Of a stretch of DNA of 64,000 bases, positions 40,589 through 54,800 are shown piece after piece. Positions within the stretch are counted from its first letter, which is position 1. Each line of letters starts with the position of its first letter. Made by a program: the position numbers and the translations under genes. The notes under the pieces are model-generated. The model had not been told where the DNA came from. It searched no databases and worked only from the letters and a program-made list of their open reading frames with translations. Origin of the DNA: Volvox africanus (lineage: Eukaryota > Chlorophyta > Chlorophyceae > Chlamydomonadales > Volvocaceae); contig BSDZ01000094.1 in the NCBI GenBank assembly GCA_030268105.1, positions 2,886,501-2,950,500 on the forward strand, read 5' to 3'.

Positions 40589-42865
40589 ATCGCTGTCCTC
40601 GAAAGATCACATCGAAAGCGATCCTTTATATTTTCTAAAAGTGTTCCAATTACGTTGTATGCACGTGATGAGTTCTGGTCCTCAGTGTAGTAAGGCTGTT
40701 CGCGCAACATACTTTGGATTCAGACGAACGATTTACCTAAGTAATATCCTTGACCGCATAATACTGCCCAACGGCTATCGGCTATCGGCTTTATAGACTC
40801 AACTGCGCTGATCATTCGCATTACGCGATGACTACAAGTGTTTTCAACGATGTTGATTATATTAAGATAAAGCTGCCCAGAATAGGATATTTACAAGCTA
40901 AGCTAACATTAGATCAATTGGTTATTTGTCCTCTCTTATATTTGTGAACGGGAGTCTTTACTGTCAATCGGTATGTTCGATAGTTGCTGCTGCAAGCTTG
41001 GCGTGTTCACCTAATTTTCCCGACTTGAAGGTTAACTTTATTATGGAAATGCCTGCTACTACCCCTTCTTGATCTTCATTAAGGGGTCACTTACTTTGAG
41101 GTTCCCGAAATCTCATTACCATCAGCCAAGGAATCCAAAGTCATGATTTCATGAGTTTATACCCTGAAACCTACCTTGGCATGGCGTCTGCGGTCAACTG
41201 GTGCTGACATTGGTACAGTTGTGTCATTGTACGACTAAGGAAGCGTAGGTTTCTTATCATTTGTTTTGATCTGATCTTAAGAGACCGCCGACTGTAAAGT
41301 TAAGCTCGTGTGCGTCTCCGAATGCTCGCCCGGCTCAATTTCCGTCCAGACTTCCTTGACTAATACCTCCGGATTATGTGCCGATTACTTTTGCCATACC
41401 CCTGGGTAGGAGGGCAGCAAGCGCAATCTTTTTACAGAGAGTTACAGGCCGGACTGCTGCTGGATATTGCTCGTCGCTCGCCCTTGTAATCCTTCCACTT
41501 CCTTCACCTGTGGTAATCTTCCACCCCGAGACAATCTAAATCAGAGGGTTTGCCCCTATCCCGGGTCTGGTGCCTGTCCAGCAAGGGCGTTTAACTTGGA
41601 GGCAGTGGCCGACTGCCATGATGAACCCAACCTCCTACTCGCACCCCTTTATATTTAACTGACAACTGGCAACCATCTACGAGAATACTCTTCTATGTAC
41701 ATCGCTTCTTCATCTTGATAACGGAAAGTTGCGTATCCTTACTATAAAAACCCCTCCCTCAATCCGTACTCCCTTTCAGTGATGTTTTTCCTGCTGCCAA
41801 CTATTGATGCATATTGATGAATTCATTTGGCAGCGCATCTTGTCCTGACCAAGGAAGATCCTACGTCCACTGGCTCATCCACGGATATCGCGTTAACACC
41901 TACTAACATGACCCAATAATGACCGTGTTGTTGGCGTCAGTAAGACGCAGATTATGCCATCTAATGAGCTCCGTTGTGCTTACTGATGAGGGCAGATCAT
42001 AGCTTCTTCATTCAGGCGCCTGGGCGACTGGCGGTGAATCAGAATCATCAAACATGCAAGTTAGTTTAGAAACTGGAGTAATATAAACCCTCAGAAACGT
42101 TTCTTCACGGACAAACCAGCAATCAAACTGATGTGCATGAGGGCCAGACGACACTTCCACAACATTTCGAACTAACGGATGACTGGCATTTGCGAACGGT
42201 GCCACATTCGCATCTTAATCAAACACCCAAAACACTGGCATCCAAGCGGCCTATGCATTTATATCGGTTGCCCGCTGGTTAAAGGTTCGTACAGCACAAG
42301 GCCAGCACAGGTCTGACAAAGATGCGCGGCAAGAAAACAATTGCGGATCTCCCGTATGGATATAAAGTGATAAGAGATGCTGGGTCACAGCTCAAAACTG
42401 TAGAAATCCACACAGAAGGGTAAGGTAAACAATTCTCCCCGTGAACCCTCCCAGTATCCGAGCGACAGGGTACCATAATTTCATGACCCATGGCGCGATC
42501 GAATCAACGAATGGCTTTTTGGTCAGTTTGGTCAGTTGTCATGACACACACGGGTGCACATACGGGGTTCATGACAGGTGGCTCGACATGTAGTAAGCAT
42601 TTCGAGCCATTGCCGCCAGTTCCCCCCGGAGAGGGGGGAGGGAAACAGGTAGTGAAATTCTTGAGCGCCCCGCAACTTCTTGAGCAGACAGGCATTAAAG
42701 CAGCAAGAGACCATAGGCCTTTCCTCATGACGACAGACCAATCCCCATGAATAGGCATTCTCATCGCTTGGTTCAGCACCATAACTCGTACATCAATATG
42801 TGACATATATGTGACATGCATACTGAGACTATCAACGTATTCATAATTTCCGGCACGTGCACGAA
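40589..42865. other. Intergenic region, no gene recognised
   Basis: Upstream DNA of LHCII copy B and the 3' flank of the receptor-kinase gene. Frames are short on both strands and no repeat or motif was noticed. Confidence 0.5.
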
Positions 42866-45800
42866 TCAGCGGGATCGTAGCGCATTGGCCAGCTCATGGA
42901 AGTTCGGGCGGTCGCATGGATCCAGGGAAAGACATCTGCCCACGAGCTCCGCGTACGGACGGTCCACCATCGTTACTAAGACGTCCTGAGCAAGGCGAAA
43001 GGCAGTGAGGCTGAGTGTAACCCAATACGCTGCCATGAGCATTTGATTTCTCACCGCACCGCTTTGGCAATGGATGCCGGGCAAACATCCAGTACGGCAA
43101 GGCAATTGCCGTACTGGGTGTGCGTGTGCTTGCATGTCTACCTTGCAAGCAGTCTAGAAGCAATATTGATGACTGCAGCCATGTGGTCCATGGCCGCCCC
43201 AATCCACTCGGCGATAAATGAATATATGAATATATGAATATATGAATATATGAATATATGAATATAAAAAGCAGTAAGATAAGCTATACTTTAAGCGATA
43301 AGATGTATATATCCCTAAAACCCTAAACCCTATGTATATGTACCCTAAATCCCTAGAACTTTCATATACATATATATATATATATATATATACATATATA
43401 TGAAAGCAGTAAGTTCTTTGCAGCTTCACCGCTTCATCGTTTTATAGCGCTCAATGTATATGGTACACGTGAGGGTGATCCCTGGTACACGTGTACTATC
43501 TGCCATGCTAAATTCTTACATGCATGCACTTAAACGCGTCTGTGCGGCACTCTGGACAACTGCCTAATGCATAAACCTTCACTGCCGGCGCATTGTTTAT
43601 GCTGGCACAGAAGAGGCCGTCTGCTATCCAGCAGGGACTGGCTATCACGTCGGTTACCGGCATTACCTGGAGAAAGGCGTATGATGGCCGCAACAACTTG
43701 CCATGTTCTTGATCATGACCACCCACAGGTGGGGCAGCCCTCGTAGCGGTGTACACCATGTGCACCTCATCTAGGGAGCATCCGAAGAACAACTCAATGA
43801 GGATGATGCCGAAAGACCACACATCCGAACGAGGTGATAGTTTTCCGGCTGATGCCACCTGCGTTAGTCAGGGGATCGTGTTCGCTGGGGGAGCAGAAAG
43901 CCGGAGCGGTAAACAACTGCTTGTGAATGCGTATGCGGGCGCGGGTGTGTATGTGGGCGCGGGGCGGTGATATGAGAGGAGTGGCGCAGTCCCCCCGGGA
44001 CAATGGACAGAGGCCCTGATAAAGATCTCCTTCTGTGCCGCAACCCACCTCCGGGGCTAAATACGCGGGCGTTCCGACATATTGCCGCGAGGCGTGTGTG
44101 GCCTCTTCTGCCAGCGGCGTGCTGAGACCAAAGTCCGCCACCTTGGCTGTGAGCTGCAAGTCCTTCACATGGGAAGAACACGAGGCAACGAGGCTGCCAC
44201 CGCTGGGCACTGAGCGGATGGAGTTCGGGCCCGGGCTCCCGCCCGTAGCCGACTGCCAGGAGCCGGCCCCTTCGGTTTCCACTCTTGGGAGCAACATCAG
44301 CAGCACATTCTCTGGCAGCGATAAGCACGGAGGTGACCATCGACAGGCGACACGCTTCAAAGCTTTTCACAAAAGCAAACTTGTTTATTTTTGTGTTTTT
44401 GGCTTAATTCACTATTTCCAAAGATTTTTATAAACATACTAACTTTCATCTTTCCAATGCTTCTATTATATAAAGACGCGGCAGTAAACGAACCAAGCGA
44501 AATCAATCGAATAAGCCATCCTATGGATTAAGAGTGTTTAAGATTATGGACGCACGCAGCAGGCGGCAATACAGCCCCCCGCAAGCGACAAAGCAGTCCT
44601 CAATCTCCATATGTTTTCCACATGTGACTTCCTTTCGTCACCCACACGGCTAATACCCTCACTAGTCATCAAACCTGTCTTCGGTCCTTCTTCTTCCGTG
44701 TTACACGCGGCCACGCACCTGGTTTCAAATCGCCGTGTACAATGCGGAGGCTGTGGATGTGCTGCATGCCCAGCGCCACATCTACTGCGAGGAGGCGAGC
44801 CAAATCCCCGGGCATGCCTACAGCCCGAGCGCAGCCAGCCATGCCCCGGTCTGACCAGGAGGGAGACGCAAGACGAATGGTCGGCTTAAAGTGGCAGATG
44901 TACGTACGAGCCACGAACGTAGGGGATATGCACGACGTAAGAGAGATGAAATGGAAACGGGACATGCGTCGAGGAACGGCAAATTGGACCTGCCATTTAG
45001 TGTTCAAAGCGACCAGGTTAGTCCCTTGCCATAGTAGCACCTGGTGCGAGGAACCCGTGACACGGCATCTGGGCACACAACGGGATGAGGTTTCCCCAGA
45101 GTCCCCCCATCGCATCAACAACGTGGCCGCCTGATACCATGCACCTGGCCGGCTACATACCTAGGGCATGCCGCAGCGTGCCGCCATTGCAGTACTCCTG
45201 TACGATGTGCAATTTGAAGGCATCGCACGATTCTATGTCTGCAATGCGGCCGAACTGCTCCGCTGCCTTCGAGGAAGTGCTCTGCACCTCTTCAAGAGGC
45301 GCATGTACGAGCGGCTCTACGTCGTACGAGTACGTCACTGATGAAAATGTGGAAGGGAGGCGACCAGGGGACGCTTGCATATAAGATTGTGTTTAGCCTC
45401 AGAATCTTTACGAGGGGAAATGTAAACCACAAGCGCCACATTGCTAGATGGACCCCAGCATGGCGAAGCAACTGCGCGCTCCTCCCAGCAAGCAAAAACA
45501 CAATCATATAAGGCAAGCAAGTGACTACAACGCCAAACACATACCAACAACGTTGGGGTGCGCCATGGCCAGAGAAATGGCGGCCTCTAGAACCGCCTGC
45601 TTCCGTGCGCGGCCTTCCTTTCCCTCCAGGTCGTTCGCAACTACCAGCGTCTTGACCGCCACGGGGAGCCCACGCCACATGCCCCGATACACAGCCCCAG
45701 AAGCGCCGCAACCAATGATGTGCTCCAGGTAGAGATCTTTATCCTTCCATGTTGTCTAAGGAAACGAAAAGCTCGCACAGGAACAACAGCTGGTAGAGGA

Positions 45801-48800
45801 AGGGCGCTGCAAAAGCTAAGGATGGTGTGAGAGGAGCCGGGCGATTGAAATTCCTCAACCCTTCTTGCAGGTCCGCAGGGGATGTGAAGGCCGCGGAGCG
45901 ATGCGCAGACAGGCCTATGAAGTCTTCCGTTGTGCACAAATGGATGGGTTGTAATCCCGTTATCTTGGTGCGGTGCTGTGCGTGCGGTGCCGGATTTTTG
46001 TGCGCAGCACATATATGCCCAGCGTGCGGACCACCTAAAACACACACACACACACACAACATACGTTATGTAATGCCTGATGCGGTGACAAACATCCTGT
46101 GCAGCTTTCTCGCTGCTTTCCTGCAACCGGGAAGCTTTCCCGTCAGCTTTCCCAGGCAAGAACAATCCCAGCTGCGGGTCACTGACCTGCAAGTTCTTGA
46201 TCGCATCGGAGATGTTTCTGGGACCATTGCGCTTAACAACAGGACCGTACTGCACTGTTTTGGTTCCCTCAGCTTCGGGCAAAATCTCGGGTGATGCCGC
46301 ATCCGGATCAGACGCCATGAGGGCACGGTAGTACGCCTGGCCGTGGGTTGGGGACGGCCGACAACCCGGTCACAGCGCAAGGAGGCGGATAACCGATATC
46401 TATCGGTGAAAGGTCGTAAGCACGAAGAAGCAAACGGTGATATAGAAGCCTAGAAAGCCGACGGTCATCCACCGAAGTGTGATTTTCCTCTGACCAGTAA
46501 CCCCTCATCAAGTAATCCAAACCACCGCTGGACAACAGAGAGCTTAGGGCTGTTACCTCGTGGAGCACTGTCGCGGGGGAGAAGACCTCGCAACCATCAT
46601 TACCGAGTCAAGCTTATTAAGTGACGCGGCGCAATACAATCAGGTGACGGGTGGCTTAAGGTCGAGCCGGGCCTGGCCCTCCATTATAAATAATCATTGC
46701 CTGTCTACCTACATATAACTCCTTCGAAAAGGCTTGCATGTCCATATGGTCCCGCGCAGTCACTGCAGACCCCTCGACTGCGCCGCCACCCCTGCCGCTG
46801 TCGAAGCCTCCTTCGGTGTCCAACACAGCAGGCGCAGGACCATTCGGCAGCTTCTTACTGAAGGCTTCCACCAGAGCTGCCCGGTTTGCCTGTCAGCGGG
46901 CGAGACCAGCCGCCAAAATGACATATGTACGATGACCCCGTTTGTAATAAATAAAAAAACTCGGGCAAGGGCCGCCAGGTATGGTCATAAGCTATAGTTG
47001 CCCCATAGGGCACATGAAAGACTATATAGGGTTAGGGTTTAGGTGTAAGGGTTTTAGGTGTATATATATTATACGTGTTCAGGCACGACCGTTATGGCAC
47101 GACTTATATGCCCCTGGAGTTACAGGTTCTACCCCGACCGAGAGCGAGCCAAAGATCCTAAAGTTAAGGGCAGGGTGCCCCCATGTCGATGGACGGCGAC
47201 GACCCCAATTAAAGTGACCTGCGAGCCGACCAGTAGCGGAGTTGACGCCTTAGTTGATTCGGCAGATTCCGCTGGATGCTGGTGGTGGGTGCTGAACCTG
47301 GGAAAACCACTGATTTCGGAGAAGTCGGCATGGGAGATTGGATGAGGGTGCCCCGAAACACCGGGGAAGGTAGGGACTGCCAGGTTAGTGGCCACGGGTG
47401 ATGTACCCCCCTATCCTACACACACATACAGTTCTGCGAGGTTCGGGCAGCCTGATGTTTAGGGTGGGTTATCGTTTTGGGAGCTGGCGAACGCTGTCAA
47501 AGCTGTATTGCAGAATCCAACCTCCTTGGGATAAACTCCCCGTGACAGGCGACCCCTGAGGAGGTGCGTTAACCTCCGTCTTGAATCGGAGTTGGGCAAT
47601 GCGGGGCAGAACGCTGCCAGTTGAACTGGTTTGCCCAGTCGATGTCTGGCCGAGGAACTTCTGAGAAATCTGACCCCCGTCTTGTCAGCCGGTTTGTTAC
47701 GCAACATCCCTACCCTCCCTCCATCCCCTGATGACGCTACCCTAACACACAGCTCCACTGACCTTGGTCGCGCTAAAGGCATCGGAAGACGTCGTCCCTG
47801 GAGTGGTGTTATACTTCAATATCTGACCACTTGTCAGCGAAGCCTGGATGCCTGACGGGATCTGTTGCGGCGGATGTTGGGATGCAGCTGCATCAAAGCC
47901 AACGGTGGCGCTCTTACAGGATATCTCCACCACACTTGGTCCTTCCCTTGTTACAGTCTGCATAACCGACAAATCTTCGAGTTTATTGCTGCTTCTTTCG
48001 TCGACGGTTGTCGACAGTGAATTGTTACGGCCCACGTGATCGTCGCAGCGGGCACTACCACCAACAGCACCACCATTTGACTCTTCGCGGGTCTTCATTA
48101 CACCGCCCCTGATGATGATGACAATGGGAATGATGACCAAGGCGGCCCCCACAGCGGCTGATAGAGAAGCCACCAAGGGAGCTAGCCAAGCATAGTGGTG
48201 ACGGCGGCGGCTGGCAGTAATGGTCTTGGAGGTGCTGATCGGGGAGGTGCTGGTCTGGGTACCTTCCTGTGGCGTGCAGGATGCTGCGGTGTTAGTTTGC
48301 ATGTTCTTGTTCTACACAAACACACATGTGTGTATGTGTGTGTGTGTGACCTAGTGAAGCACTTACCGTGGAGGAAGGAGGCACATCGGTCAGCGGTGAT
48401 GAGTCGTGCAGCAGCGGACCCATACTCTTTACCAAGGGCCTGATGGTAAAATTGGCTTGGAAATCGATGACCATATCTACGAAGAGTGCAGGTTCGAATG
48501 TGTTGATAAGCAGGTGGTAAAAGCAGACATGGCATGTAAGGTCATATGCGTGCACGGCCCCAGCCATACCCGCGAGTTGGCTGTATGGCAGCACCAGGTC
48601 GGGGTAGGAAAGGAGTGTTGCGTTTCCCGGTGCATCCGCGGGCAGCTTATATGTAATCGTCACATTAGTACCGCTCCAGCCGTGGTGATGCGCAATTGCC
48701 AGAACGAGCTCGCCCGCACTGTAGTTGTACGACAAAACCTACGCACGGGGACATAAAGAACAGAACGCACTACGTGGATGGCTGGTTATGCTCTTTCCGT

Positions 48801-51800
48801 TCGCATGAGGTTGCATACCCGGTCACATGTGCAGCTGATATCCAGCAAATACGTTAAAACATTTGCAGTAAAACCTTCAGGAGAACGCAGAGGATTACAT
48901 TTCACTCGCATTCAGCTGGACGAACCGCGTAAAGCAAGCACCCCTTGACGAGGAGGCGGTATCATTTTTCTGCTCAGCTATGTGTGCATGCATGCATGTC
49001 AATGGTTTGGTAGGATCCACACATCCGAGCGGCAATGCAGAAGCGGTGTGCAGTAACTGCGGCAGCAGCTAGAGTTCACACTCAGTGTTCATCGCATTAC
49101 CCGTTCTAAGATGCGATTTGTGCGCCAATAACTAAATGCGTGCATGGACAGGTCTGAGCCACGTGCTCACGAAGTAGGCAGATCTCCCCCTCCCCAGCAG
49201 CAAACTGTTCGTTTTAAAGGGCTTTTTAAGGGCCAAATAATCATTTAGGGTCCCACCTCAGATTGGGCAGCAAAACTCATAAGCGCTTCGTAAGTGAACT
49301 CGTTATACGGAGGAGATGGTGGCGGTTGAGGCGGGGATGGGGGCGTTGGAGGTGAAACGGGAGGGGATGGAGGTCGTGGACTTGGCGATGGTGGTGGACG
49401 TGGCGGTGGAGATGGTGGAAATGGTATTGCTGGTGGAAAAGGAGGCATTTCAAATCCTTCATCCAGAATTTCAATGAAGACATCAAGTTGTCTACGCCGA
49501 CCGCTCTCCTGCGCAGCATGCATGGCGTCCGGGGCATGCATTTGCAGTATGGCAGCCACCATGGCTCTCCATTCACGCTCCGGAACCACCAGGGTGACAT
49601 TCTCCAGGACCAGGCGAGATGGTAGCCTTACAGGGGTACTAGTGGAGTTGCAAGGCAGCTCAGCCGCGGTGGGCTGGTATACGAGCTCCTCAGCGGTCCT
49701 GCAGCCGGTACGGGGTGTCGAGTGGGGTGCAGATGTGGAAGACGACGATAGACCCGTTCACGGGACCCGGCGGCCACCCGGTGGCAGAGCGATGGCGTTG
49801 AGCCTTTGCAGCTGCAATGAGCTGAGCTTTTATTAGAAAGGTTGCATTAGCTGGCTGAGTGCATTCATTGACTATGGGTGACAGCAGTTTCGGCAGCTAA
49901 AGTGTGCGCTAGTAATCTTGGTCTGCGCCTACAAGCATACAGCAGGCGCTGCGCTCATCATTCAGCGTTTCGAGCAAGTTCAAATTCCAACTCCAGCTCC
50001 AGGAGGGGAAGTAAGCGGTGCAGAAACCTTCATTATTTGTCCCGTTCCAACTGCGAACGGGTACGCCTCAACTGCGAGGCAATCCGCACCGACCAGTACC
50101 TAGCGCATTTGAAGAACCACAGTGGCAGGGAGCTGTTTTTCCAGGCAGCATCCCCAATCGGGATAGCTTGTAGGGATGGTGACAGTGTGGTGTTGCCATC
50201 CTCCACTGACACGTTGGTCGGAACCATGCCTCCGGGTGCTAAGTTATACAGTACCAGGTTTCGGAGGGTGATAGGCCGCACCAGGCTGAAGCGGCCCACG
50301 GCGCCCTAAGCGAAAGGGACACAGCAGGGGCACGAAGACGGATAGGCAAGCTATTTACAATCGACGGAGCCAAACACCGTCTTTGTGACGAGACTGTTGA
50401 GATGAGCGATCCATACATAAGAGGATCAGAAGGAGGAAAGAAGTAATACCGCCGAGGGCGAGGACGAGGCGCTTTCCTTCCTAACGGATACAGAATGAGC
50501 AGAGCTCGTTTCGAAGGTGCTCGGGGCAAGGAAATGTACCGTACCCAGGGTAAGCCCACCGCGTACGTATAATGTACCTTATTAATATTCCCGTACGCAA
50601 TAACTAATCACCTTTTTCCGTCACTCCTACCACGCACCGTAGGTAGATGGCGTTCAATACCGTGCCTGCCTTGTTGGCCTGCGATTTAAGCAAATCAACC
50701 TCACCTGAAGATCTGAAAACACGCGGCCACCTCCAATGTCTGAGGAGGATCCGTCCACTGTGCAGTTATCGGCGGCTTTCAGAGCCCCGGTAGTAGACAG
50801 CACATTAATCGGGGGCGAGGGTGTGGAACTGAGAGGTGGAACGGTTGTATCGTGGTGCCTGGAAAACACAAACAAATAAGCCGGTAAGTTCCGGCGTCTC
50901 GCCCCAGCTGTTAAGACTAAAGCCAAGTGCCAAGATGAGCGGAGATAGCGGGGCATGTGGTAAGCAATGCAACAGTCAAGCCAGAGGCACGAAAGGGTAG
51001 CGGTGCGACAACAGAGCCCCCCAGGTGATGATTTACGTAAGCATCATGAAGATGCTGACATGACGCTGCCAAAGCAAGCACCCCCAAAATCGTCAGACGG
51101 TGTACAGACCATGATCTGTAAAGCATAGCGAGCTACGCATCTCCCCGGGCCAACCCCGGTCCCATGTGTGGACCACCTAGCCATCCACACGACCCAAGCA
51201 TCCGTGTTTGCTTCGCAGTCCGCACCTCAAAATGATGCGAGTAGGTTGGTACCCCGGTCGCGAGTCACAAAATGCCAGATCCATCAGTGCCTGCTGCAAA
51301 CCGGAAGCTACCACCAAGCCTCCGTAGCCCTGAGGAGCAAGGGAGCGGCCACAACGGCAACGGCAACGGCTGAGAAATACAGAAGAAGGCGGATGCTGGA
51401 ACAGATGTTGAGGAGCCAATAGGCACGTGATGTAGTGGTTGAGAGCTGCAAAGGTAGGCCTCTCGAGATGCTGAGAAGGCGCTTCTGCATCTTAACATCG
51501 TGGAAGTGTGTATCGTACGTGTACGACTACTACATTCTGCCCCCTCTGGAGGGCTCGTCTGCAGAAACACCTTCCCAGCATCTCGAGAGGCTTTCCTTTG
51601 CAGCTCTCAATTACTACAAGATCAGCCCCACCGCCAACCCGGAAATCCGTCCAAGCCAGCCAGGTCATCCATTCCGCTGCTTCAAACAAGCAAGCTCTTT
51701 GCTCTCACCCATTTATCCACGGTGGCCGGGTCTTGAGCCGCTACCAGCTGCGGTGACCATATCGTGGACTCCGTCAGCAGTGGTGCCGCATCTGGCCACA

Positions 51801-54800
51801 TCTGATAGCTCCTTGCAGACACCAGTAGACAGTCAGTGAGGCGCACCTGGTGGTGGGGACGGCAGGAGAAGCGACCGAGCAACCAGCTCACAGGAGCTCA
51901 CTGGCGCAACACTCCAAAAGCTGGTGGATGGGAGTAGTTACATTTGGTTTGCAAGAGGAAAACGCAGAGCGCGATATGGAGTAGTGGTGAAGGGTAAGAG
52001 GATGACGTGGATGCCCTTATCATTGATCGTTCCTCTGCCCACGGGGCCATCAGGGGGCGTAGTAAGCTTGACCGGTGCCTACAGCCGTTATCTAAATGCC
52101 TTCAGATAGGCAGGATAAGCTGCGCCTATCTGTGGTATCTCATCATCGGGTATCCCGAACATGAACCTGACCGTTGCGGTGATAGAATATGCAGCATCAA
52201 GCACCATCAAGCCTGCCTACTTGATTGCAGACCTCCATGCATCCCTACATACGTAACCCCGCTTATTAGCTCCTAGCAATAATTACCTCGGACATCAACT
52301 TTAGTTCCTGCACATGAAGCTGGTCCAGGAGTCCGGTCGATGAGTCCGATTCACTCTGACGCTGTAAAGAATGGGAACCATTTTGTATGGATAATGAAGG
52401 AACGTTTTGTCGAAATGCGCGGGGCGTGTCTCTATGTGGCAGCAGATGCCTACCATGTAATCTTTCAATAATTTATTAGGCAAATTATAGAAGTTAGCAA
52501 GATGCACGTGCCGTCCTGCCCCCCTGCCTCCCTGGCCCCCTGCCTCCCTCCCCCCTGTCGTGGAATAGGCTACAGGACTAGCATTGGACTCACCTCCAAA
52601 AATGACACGAAGAAGCTACCTGTGGGCTGCCCCGGCCAAGCATCACTGAAGTTTTGGTCGTTTCCTATCCGCGCTAAGAAGTGCAGCTCCATATCGGGTA
52701 CGACAATCGCACTGCGCTGTACAGCGATTTGTTCCACGCCGTACCAAAGCGCACCCCTGTCATGGTTGGGAGATTAAGGCTGGGAGAACCTTTAGACGCT
52801 CTGAGGAAATCATCGCTGTGAGGACGCATATATCGATCCGCAGTTCGAGGCACCGATCAAAAGCTTAACAGTTTAACCTCCCAGATCGCGTTGCAGCCCA
52901 GCCACGAGTGCTTCCTTACCTCCCCCCTCTCCACCCCCCCTACACACACAGATACCCCGTCAACTGCACTTCTTAGTCATGTGCCAGGCAGGCATGCAAT
53001 GTTTCCAGCCAACGCTAATAAACCTGTCTTCGCCCCTCTTCCTGAATCAGTATCTTGTTCCATACACACAGCCGTATCGGTAAAGCTTAGCCCCTCTCTA
53101 GACACACCTGCTGAGCCCGAAGCAGGGCAGGGACGCAGCTAGCAGGCTCATGGGGCCATTGGGCCACGTGGGGTACACTGGCAGGTTAACGAGCGTCAAA
53201 TCGTACAATAAAACCATGGGGGCCCCGTCTAAGGGCGGTGTATCCATGTCACGATTGCCTGGTAGGCTCCACACGTCAGCCAGTCCGGACAGATTCAGGG
53301 TCGTGCGTCGGGCGGTGGGATCGCCACGGAGAATCAGATGTTGTTCCGGATTCAGAGGCACCTGTATAGATTGTTTGGGTAGGGCTACGATAGTTGGGAT
53401 TGCGAAGGACAGTTCGATTTTATCCCTAATGTTAGCTAGCAGCAGTGTCTGGAAATTTTAGCTGTTTGGAAATTTCTGCGCCAGCCCACTCATTGCAACA
53501 ACATAACCCGATCGCTCTGTTGACTAATGTTGTTTCAAGTCCACCCTAGGCAAGGCAGGGCTAGTAGCGGAATAGGTTGGCTTTCACTCTCATCCGATGA
53601 GTTGCGCTCGCGTTCACAGATATTGCACGTAAAATGTTTTTTAATGCCAAAAATGGCACGGCTCGCTGTAGGGTATGCTCTGTCGTTAGCCAAGCAAGCC
53701 AGCTAGCTCGATGGCTTAGAAATAACAACCCACGAGGCGGAGCACCGGAGCAAGCCTTACCGGGGTCCAGCGGCCACCTTCGGGCAGCAGCGCAATGTCA
53801 GAAGTGATGGACAGAATCACCCATTTTGCCTTCTCTTCCAACAAGGCCGTCCTTGAGGCCGTCAAGAGTTCGTACGCCGTATTTACAGGCCTGGCGACGC
53901 ATGGTCGCGGAGCTGGGATGCCTCCGCCAGGATGCCCCGGACAAGTCAGGCTCACATTGCGCCACTGAATCTGCCCACCCGCACCCCTGACACCCTCCCA
54001 GGGGGCCCAGGATGTGAGATTGCGGATGCCCAAGACGCCACCCTCCACCAGGACCTCAGGATTGTATGGCCAGTTGTCAAAGCTTGAACATAGGCTTTGC
54101 AGAAGTCTGCTTGCGTCATTACACGAAATCATGATGACAACATCCTCCAGCCACAGTGTCGCATTGCGGGGCACTAGGATTAAATCGAGACTCAGATCTG
54201 ATAACGCCTGGGATACTGGATACAGGAAGTAAGCCGCATACCAAATCATTGATCTCATTGTGAGGCTCTGACCTGCGTGTGTGTGTGCGCGTGGGCACAA
54301 GTTATGCATGGGACAGGGTACATGCTGAGTGAGCCGCATACGCAACGCACGGGTGCGTGTGAATGGGTGCGTCATCACAAGTAAATGTTGAAACGTTATG
54401 CGTGAATGCCCATCCAATGGTCCCAAGCTATCTCCGATGGGGCTGCGGGGAGCGTCCTGCCTCGAGGTGATCCAGGTGTCTGACCTGGCGGCTGCTGGTG
54501 CAGCTGAGGACTCTACAATCAGCTTCCCAGCCACCCATGCACCCGACTCATACAGCAGCCAAGGATGCTGTGCCGTAAACCAGTAGTTCAGTACCTGGTT
54601 GGAGCTCCAGGGCAGGAATCGGAACGTACCGCCAGTCCAGTACCGTGTACGCCGCATCCGGATCGGAGTCGTTTCCTGAAAAGCGACCTGACGTCCATAT
54701 GCCCTTGTAGATCCACTCTGATTCCAAATACTGCGCGGGCAGCGAGGCGCTGCCTTTCCCAGTCAATTCTACGACGTCCCGGGGCAGTAGTTTACGATCC

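Noticed and set aside
43219..43266. CRISPR-like array
   Set aside because: A simple 8-bp tandem repeat without spacers, in an intron of a nuclear gene.
51435..51839. Plus-strand ORF of 134 codons across the MITE
   Set aside because: It crosses the hairpin element and the antisense of a kinase-gene exon; no motif.
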